From Dipteris shenzhenensis (lineage: Eukaryota; Polypodiophyta; Polypodiopsida; Gleicheniales): DNA of 64,000 bases. How positions within the stretch are numbered: position 1 is the stretch's first letter; every line of letters starts with the position of its first letter. Shown here piece by piece: positions 58,336 to 64,000 of the stretch. Made by a program: the position numbers and the translations under genes. The stretch lies in the NCBI GenBank assembly GCA_047967505.1, contig CM106538.1; one strand, written 5' to 3'. The notes under the pieces are model-generated. The model saw only the letters and a program-made list of their open reading frames with translations. It was not told the DNA's origin and searched no databases.

Positions 58336-58740
58336 TCCCCTTCATTGCAGTCAATAACAAGTTCCCTATGCCCCACTTTGAGTATATCTTGGAAAGGCTC
58401 AATGGTGCAAAATTTTTCTCAAAAATCGATCTCAAGAGTGGGTACCACCAAGTCCGGATTTTTGAAGCTAACATCCCAAAGACGGTTTTCCGAATAGAGC
58501 GAGCTCATTACGAGTTCGTCATCATGCCATTTGGTCTAAACAATGCACCACCGACATTCAACAAGATGATGTCTCGGGTATTTGCAGATTATATTGGAAA
58601 GTGCTTGTTCATCTTTCTCGATAATATTCCTCTCTTCCGCTATAGCAAAGCAGCATATTAAGGATGTGTGATGTGTTCTATAGTTATTGTGCAGAAAAGT
58701 GAGTTTGAGTTGCTGGAAATTCAGTATCTAGGATCCATTA
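58336..58740 (+). pseudogene. gypsy B reverse transcriptase, catalytic core
   Basis: Resumes B's RT: VNNKFPMPHFEYILERLNGA, KFFSKIDLKSGYHQVRI (first Asp), HYEFVIMPFGLNNAPPTFNK and GKCLFIFLDNIPLF. The catalytic Y/F-L-DD box reads FLDN, so the second Asp is lost. A stop after SKAAY and a frame shift follow, then LEIQYLGSIISAQGIQ. Confidence 0.88.
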
Positions 58741-59270
58741 TTAGTGCTCAAGGGATTCAAAGAGAAGATTCAAGCTATCACCAGTTGGGCTGTCCCCACG
58801 ACAACTCGGGAGATCCGATCCTTTGTGGGGTTGTGTCAAGTCTACAGCTCGCATATGGATGGTTTCTCGACATACGCAACTCCTCTTACAGATTTACTCA
58901 AGGGAGTAAAGACACACAGACAGAAATTTCAAGTTACAGGCAAAGCTTTGCAAGCCTTCCATGACTTGCAACCGTTTGCCACAACAGCACCAATTATGAA
59001 GATCGCCTCTTGGGATCATCCATTTTTTATAATCACAGACGCTAGCAATGTCGCCATCGGGACAGTTTTACATCAAGAGAATAGGCCCGTGGCATATTAG
59101 AGCAGAAAGCTCAACAATGTCGAAAAGAACTATTCAGTTTATGATAGAGAGCTCCGCGGTGTCATCCAAGCATTAAAACATTGGAAGCCTTTCCTCTACG
59201 AACGGACTTTTACAGTCAAGACAGATCACCAAGCCCTTAAGTAGCTTCAGACAATGCCTAGTTCACAATG
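58741..59270 (+). pseudogene. gypsy B RNase H
   Basis: KIQAITSWAVPTTTREIRSF and VGLCQVYSSHMDGFSTYATP form the RT connection. IITDASNVAIGTVLHQ starts RNase H. A TAG follows VAY (canonical VAYxSRKL), then NYSVYDRELRGVIQALKHW and VKTDHQALK with another TAG. Single-base stops account for most of the damage. Confidence 0.87.
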
Positions 59271-60560
59271 GAGTGATCGACAGCAGTTTGGGGGAATGAT
59301 TGAGTACGTCCCCACCAAAAACAACCCTGTTGCCGACACTCTTAGTCGGAAAGGCTCAATGCAGACCATTGAGAAGGCCACCGTGCTTGAAATCCAGGGA
59401 AAGGATCTTGATAGTATGAAGGCACAATACACGAAGTCAGCAAAGTTTGGCACACAGTTCCAGTTAGCCACGACTCTTGCTCCAGGCCATTACTCAGTAG
59501 AGGACGGTTGGCTTTTCTATAAGAAAAGATAATATGTACTCAAAGACAAACGACGGTTACTTCTTCATGATGCCCATTACGCCCTCACTGGTGGTCATCA
59601 AGATATCAATGGTACTTTGGAGAAGTTAGAGCGCTATTTCTATTGGCCAAAAATGTGGAAGGACGTATACGGTATACGGCTATGTTCAAAATTGTCAGAT
59701 ATGCCAAAAGGTCAAGGCTTCCCACAAGAAAGCGGTTGGCTTACTTATGCCATTGCCAATATCCGACGGTCCTTTCCAGGATATAGGTATGGACTTCATG
59801 GAACCACTTCCAACATCCGCATGTACACGTAACACTCAACGTCTTACTATTGTTTGTCGCTTTAGTAAACATTGTGCAAACAGACAGCCAGCGCTGAAGA
59901 TGTAGCTCGTTTGTTCATAAAATATTGGTACCCCATTGGAGGGTTGCCAAGGACCATCACATCCGACAGAGACTCCAAATTCACGTCAAATTTTTGACGA
60001 AGCTGCACATGTCCAGTGCTTTCCATCCGCAATCGAATATATAGACGGAAAAGTATAATGGTATGGCATTTGATATTTTAAAATCATATTGTCATGATGC
60101 TCATGGAAAGTGGGAGTAGTTTCTTCCGCGTGTGCAAGCCATTTTGAACGATACCTATTTCTCAAGCATTGGTCGCACACCTTATGAAGCGACGTTTGGA
60201 CGACGGTTTACATCACTCCTCCCCATGGTGTCTCCATCTCTTGAAGCCAACAAAACCACTGAACCGATGGCAAAGATTACAAAGTCCCTGAAAACCTGCA
60301 TCGCCAAAGCTCAAGCATCATACAAGCGCCAGGCTAAAAAATCTAGACAAGATGTCCAGTATAAAGAGGGTCAATGGGTGTATTTATGAATTATCAAGCA
60401 GAGATTGAAGCAGGCGAGCAAGCGATACTCTAAGCTGTCTTTCGCGAGCTTCGGACCATTCCCTATCATTTGAAAGATCAATGATGTCTCAATGAAGTTA
60501 CGCCTTCCGGACAGTTGGACTATGCACGAAGTGTTCCATGTTAGCTTGGTTGAAGACGTA
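59271..60560 (+). pseudogene. gypsy B integrase
   Basis: EYVPTKNNPVADTLSRKG ends RNase H (59300-59350). The zinc-binding region follows (LLLHDAHYALTGGHQDINGT, LERYFYWPKMWKDV, with a degenerate CxxC). The catalytic core at 59780-60060 is badly eroded. GRTPYEATFGRRF, KSRQDVQYKEGQWVYL, LRLPDSWTMHEVFHVSLV mark its C-terminus (60170-60555). Many stops and frameshifts make it far more decayed than integrase C. Confidence 0.82.
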
Positions 60561-60599
60561 TTTTAGACGTCCTCGTACCGAGATTTCCGACGAGCAACA

Positions 60600-60810
60600 A
60601 CCTAAAGTTCTTGATGAAGCCGAAGTTTTGCAACCACCAACAGGTCCTTCTTCATAGATTCAAGCATGGGTCAGAACGCGGGATCTGGAAGTTTTACATC
60701 AAGTTCGGATATCGAGATACCCATGAAGCAATGTGGTTGGACGAAGATTTTTCCCGATTTCCCACAAATTTTGGCAGCGTAATTCGAAGCAATGAACCTA
60801 CCACCAAATT
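60600..60810 (+). pseudogene. gypsy B chromodomain-like tail
   Basis: PKVLDEAEVLQPPTGPSS in one frame, then KFYIKFGYRDTHEAMWLDED (60690-60750) in another. It corresponds to the chromodomain position of the polyprotein. The stretch ends 0-10 bases before the polypurine tract. Confidence 0.68.
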
Positions 60811-60820
60811 AAGAAGGGAA
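60811..60820 (+). other. Polypurine tract of gypsy B
   Basis: AAGAAGGGAA immediately precedes the LTR TG. Confidence 0.82.
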
Positions 60821-62013
60821 TGTAACATGCACCCCTGCACTTGGGTGCAATGTGACACACTGGCTACATCGACAAGTGTGTAATAGTTCCCTAATAGGAG
60901 ATTTTGTCGTATGCTGTGACCCCTTTGTGAGCCCTTGTCTAGGGACACTCAGGCACAAGCTATGTAAGTCAGTCTCTCAGCCTTAGGTCAAGTCAGAAGA
61001 TCAGTTCTTGTTCACTGATACCCACTGGAGAACAGTAGGTTAGTGTTTCCATCTTAGGATTAGTGATAGGTCTAGGTCCAGCCTAGGATAGGAGCCCTTC
61101 TGGGCCCCCTCAAGGCTGGAACATGTGAAAGGGTATGCGCTGGGGGAGGGCTGCCTTTATACCCCACCCAATGGGGCCTTTTATGGGGGAATGAGCCCAA
61201 CCAGCAGCCCAAAACAGCCAACCCAAAAGTCGGCCAGTTTTGGGGCTGGTTGGCTGTTTCCAGCCCCAAAAATAGGGTCCTTGCTGCCCTCATTTCTCAT
61301 TCAGCTCCCCAGCCTTCAGCACTCCAAACAGCTCCCCTCCAGCCTCTTGTGTGCAGCCCAGAACACCTCCAAAGTTGGCCCTGATCAGCCTCAGCCTTTA
61401 GCTTTCAGTTCAGCCTGTTCGAAAGGTGTATACGCAGCACCACATTTGAGGATTCGGACCAGCAAATGGAGTAAGGTTAGGGTACTGTTTCAGCAGCTCT
61501 TTACAGCTTTCTTTACAGTTTTGCACAGCTCACTTCTCAGCTCTATATTTCAGTCACCTCTCGGCTCTCTTTTAAAATCTATTACTCCTAGCTTTCACTC
61601 TCTCACTCACGCAGTAGCCTTGCATCCCGGTGGACAGCACAAGCCTCTTCCTTGCCTTGCAGAAGTGCCCTACATTGTCAGTGTGGACAGCATCAAGGTC
61701 TCAATATTGATCGGCGTTGCCTCTCAGGTCTTTGTGTCTGCAATATGTGTGCACAATGCACTCTTCAGAAGCGCGTTTCTGTGCTCTCTCGAAGTGTGTT
61801 ATTTGTATTTCTCAATTCTCCAAGTAAAAAGCAAATTCTCCCCTGATTGGGGGAGGGGGCCCTCAGTGGGTACAAGGACCCAATCGGTTGTCGACTCCAT
61901 TCTCTCTCTTTATCTCCTTTCTCTCTCTATGGTACATAACGCTAATTCCTCGCTAAAGGTTTAAAGAAGGTCTTGCTGTGATTACACGATCAGATTATAG
62001 TTGCATGTTTAGA
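60821..62013 (+). repeat. 3' LTR of gypsy B
   Basis: It starts TGTAACATGCACCCCTGC directly after the polypurine tract. It is about 100 bp longer than the 5' LTR because of an extra GC-rich segment (about 61160-61280) with pairing GGCCAGTTTTGGGGCTGG and CCAACCAGCAGCCC words, where the 5' LTR has only a short TATA-bearing stretch. The right end is uncertain by a few bases. Confidence 0.85.
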
Positions 62014-62345
62014 TTTGCAAGGATGGGAGATAGCATTGAGCCAACTTGTCTCAGATGATAGAATGAAAGTGTGGGAGGAGCTGTCATATTACAAGCAAAC
62101 AAAAGGGTTGTTTGGATGCAAAGAATGACAAGTTTAAGATTTCCTCAGTTCGTGGGTGGAGGATTCTGGGATAGAGCTCCATTAATGCAGCGTTTGGCCA
62201 TTCCCATACTCAACCAGGGTGCTAGCTCTTCGCTGTTGAGCACTTGTGGAGCAATTTTGGAAACATTGCATCTAAGGCTTGGATAATGCAAAACTTATGT
62301 TTGCTTAACAAGAATAGGAACATTGCACTCCTAAACCATATATTG
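62014..62345 (+). pseudogene. hAT transposase relic, C-terminal dimerisation region
   Basis: It resumes after gypsy B: SQLVSDDRMKVWEELSYYK and GLFGCKE (62040-62110), then PLMQRLAIPILNQGASSS (62185-62238). After a frame change come EHLWSNFGNIASKA and NRNIALLNH (62240-62340). These match the hAT dimerisation block (LQRLAxRILSQxxSSSxxERxWS). It completes the copy whose 5' part lies 18 kb upstream. Confidence 0.83.
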
Positions 62346-62959
62346 GATTTTGAGCTCACAAGGATGATGACAATGATGTAGCAGACAATGCTCCTAAGCA
62401 TAAGGATGATCACTTTGGGAAATTGTTGTCTTATACCTGTAGTTGTCCATCATGCAAGGACAGATCCACAGTTGCCAGAAGACGTTTGCAGTTTGCAAAT
62501 GTTTGCTTGCTGGTCTTGTTTGAAGCACATGTGGGCACTCCACAGGCCTACAATTTTTGAGAGATGCATTTAGTATTTCAACTCTAGGCTACTAAAATTC
62601 AAACATCCTCATAAAAAACTACTACCAAACCGCATGCGAGGGCTGAATCTTGCAGGCTGCAGGTCAGCATTAATACTGAAGTGTCATTGCCTTGTGGCCT
62701 TCATCGTCCTCATATTGTTTGCAGGTGAAGCATGCCCAAAAAATAACAAATTTGCAAACCCATTTTGAGCAAACGTTTTCTAAAGCATGCAATTGCATTT
62801 GTTTGCAGCTATTAACAGATCTCCAGTAAACTAAAGATGGTATGTAAGCCTTGTACCAGTCAATTTCTCTGCATCTTACATAGAGTATCCATCTGTAAAT
62901 GTCATGCCAATGCTAGAGGCTGTGGTTTCCTAGGCAGTAAAAGCCATCATTTTGTAGAG
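62346..62959. other. No recognisable gene
   Basis: Sequence following the hAT C-terminus. No terminal inverted repeat could be assigned. Confidence 0.4.
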
Positions 62960-63160
62960 ACCATTTTCTCACACCTTTTGCAATATGTTCTTGTCTAAGA
63001 TACATACACTTCATGATCAACCTATAGTAATTGCATGAACAGGAAGAAGGTCTTTGCATAACCATTTTCTCACACATCTTTTGCAACTATGTTCTCGTCT
63101 AAGATGTGCAAACCTTCATTTCAACCTAGTAAAGTAATTGCATGAACGAGAAGAAGGATC
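62960..63160. repeat. About 101-bp tandem duplication
   Basis: ACCATTTTCTCACAC recurs at about 62960 and 63061, followed by GTTCT(T/C)GTCTAAGAT and AATTGCATGAAC in both copies. Moderately diverged. Confidence 0.8.
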
Positions 63161-63357
63161 CAAAAGGACATCAAATAAAATATTGGTCTCACCTTGTCTT
63201 GTAGTAGATGATATATTAACTTTTCCGTTCATTGGATACTTGGGGTTGTCCCCAAAAGTTGTTCAGATGACATTCATCCACGGGTTTGAGATACCACTCC
63301 CTCTTGTTTGTAATGTGCTTAGGAACACCATTGTCCACAAACTATGCATCCATTGTA

Positions 63358-63585
63358 CTTGTTATCTATTGACTTTGATGGGACCTCTCAATGGTGATGA
63401 ATAGGTCGTTAATGACAACGTTGAGTCTTTGTCACCTCTTGGGACTTGTTCTTGCCTTCTTGATGCATTGAACTTGTTATCTCATTGACTTTGATGGGAC
63501 CTCTCAATGGTGATGAATAGGTTGTTAATGACAACGTTGAGTCTTGTCACCTCTTGGGACTTGTTCTTGCCTTCTTTCTTGTTGG
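63358..63585. repeat. 115-bp tandem duplication
   Basis: 63358-63472 and 63473-63585 are nearly identical (GACTTTGATGGGACCTCTCA, ACAACGTTGAGTCTT). Few differences suggest a recent event. Confidence 0.88.
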
Positions 63586-64000
63586 CAGCTCTAAACTCCA
63601 CCTGGCAACTCCTCCGAACTGCAGTGGTCCTCTATGAACTTCAGTAGCTCTCAGTGAATGGCCCAAGTGCACCTATTTATAAGTGGGGAGAGGCCAGGTC
63701 TGTCCACCCCCAGGCTTGTGACTGGCAGTAAATTCAGGCCCTACCAAGTCTGTCATATGGGAGACCCATTGCAGACCTGCCACATGGCAGGTCAACTGGT
63801 CTTCTGGCTCCACTGACCCTTGTAATTCTCTGGCCAACCAGGAGCTGGGCTATATAAGCCCCTTAGCTATCCATACTTTCACCACTCTAGGCTCCTGTTC
63901 TGGGCCTTTGCTGCCCAACCATTTGCATTCCAAGACCTTTACGGCCTGCGTACACACCTTTATTCAGCTGATCTCTCTCCATCAGATCCAGCCTCTCCAT
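63586..64000 (+). promoter_or_regulatory. LTR-like promoter region at window end
   Basis: A TATA box (TATATAAG at 63851-63858) in a context of GGGCTATATAAG and GGCTGCCC-rich sequence resembles the LTR promoters elsewhere in the window. No LTR boundary or partner is visible before the window ends, so this is tentative. Confidence 0.35.

Larger units (their letters stand above)
43961..62013 (+). mobile_element. Ty3/gypsy element B (outer element of nest)
   Basis: An LTR element bounded by related LTRs (43961-45048 and 60821 to about 62013). It has a primer-binding site (45050), gag, zinc knuckle, protease remnant and the start of RT up to about 47170. The second half, RT-RNase H-integrase-chromodomain, lies at 58336-60810, and a polypurine tract precedes the 3' LTR. 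The intervening 11 kb is foreign (elements C, D, E). Flanking pentamers TATGC (43956-43960) and TTTGC (62014-62018) may be the target duplication with one change. It interrupts a hAT gene. Confidence 0.88.

Noticed and set aside
58120-58497. Ser/Leu-rich open frames on the plus strand
   Set aside because: Produced by the CT-rich tract in the gypsy C LTR; the true signal is the RT that begins at about 58336.

Overview
The window is nuclear DNA of a vascular plant with a large, transposon-filled genome. The evidence is chromodomain Ty3/gypsy and Ty1/copia LTR retrotransposons with initiator-Met-tRNA primer sites, hAT transposase relics, GT-AG introns, long GA/CT microsatellites and almost no host genes. 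A fern, lycophyte or gymnosperm would fit, but the species cannot be named from sequence alone. I saw no rRNA, tRNA, CRISPR array or prokaryotic operon.

Layout: 0.3-1.85 kb holds a broken hAT transposase gene on the minus strand next to a GA-rich minisatellite. A gypsy pol tail lies at 4.5-5.2 kb. A 402-bp tandem duplication (7.1-7.9 kb) and a 303-bp-offset duplication (8.5-9.1 kb) follow. At 10.2-10.8 kb lies a decayed reverse transcriptase of a non-LTR type. A rearranged gypsy element occupies 12.2-14.7 kb (minus), and a second gypsy integrase (14.8-19.8 kb, plus) is split by a young gag-only copia-type element with 1.09-kb LTRs and a perfect 5-bp target duplication (15,274-19,553).

20.6-35 kb is a mosaic of gypsy and copia remnants on both strands, with a 16-bp-unit minisatellite at 28.7 kb. 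35-43 kb is the least transposon-dense part. It holds the only likely host gene, seen as three C-terminal exons on the minus strand (38,867-40,244), and four copies of a retroposon family with a shared end and variable truncation.

43.2-62.3 kb is a five-layer nest. A hAT relic is split by gypsy B (LTRs at 43,961 and 60,821). B is split by a fragment of gypsy C, C by a roughly 2-kb solo-LTR-like unit D, and D by a nearly complete copia element E (48,498-56,072). E and D have clear target duplications, and the coding frames of the older layers resume on the far side. The last 1.6 kb carries short tandem duplications and an LTR-like promoter.

The only long open coding sequences are the gag of the gag-only element and the gypsy C integrase. 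Almost all other transposon genes carry stops, frameshifts or lost catalytic residues. Nothing here looks like an operon or a cooperating host pathway; the window records successive insertions.
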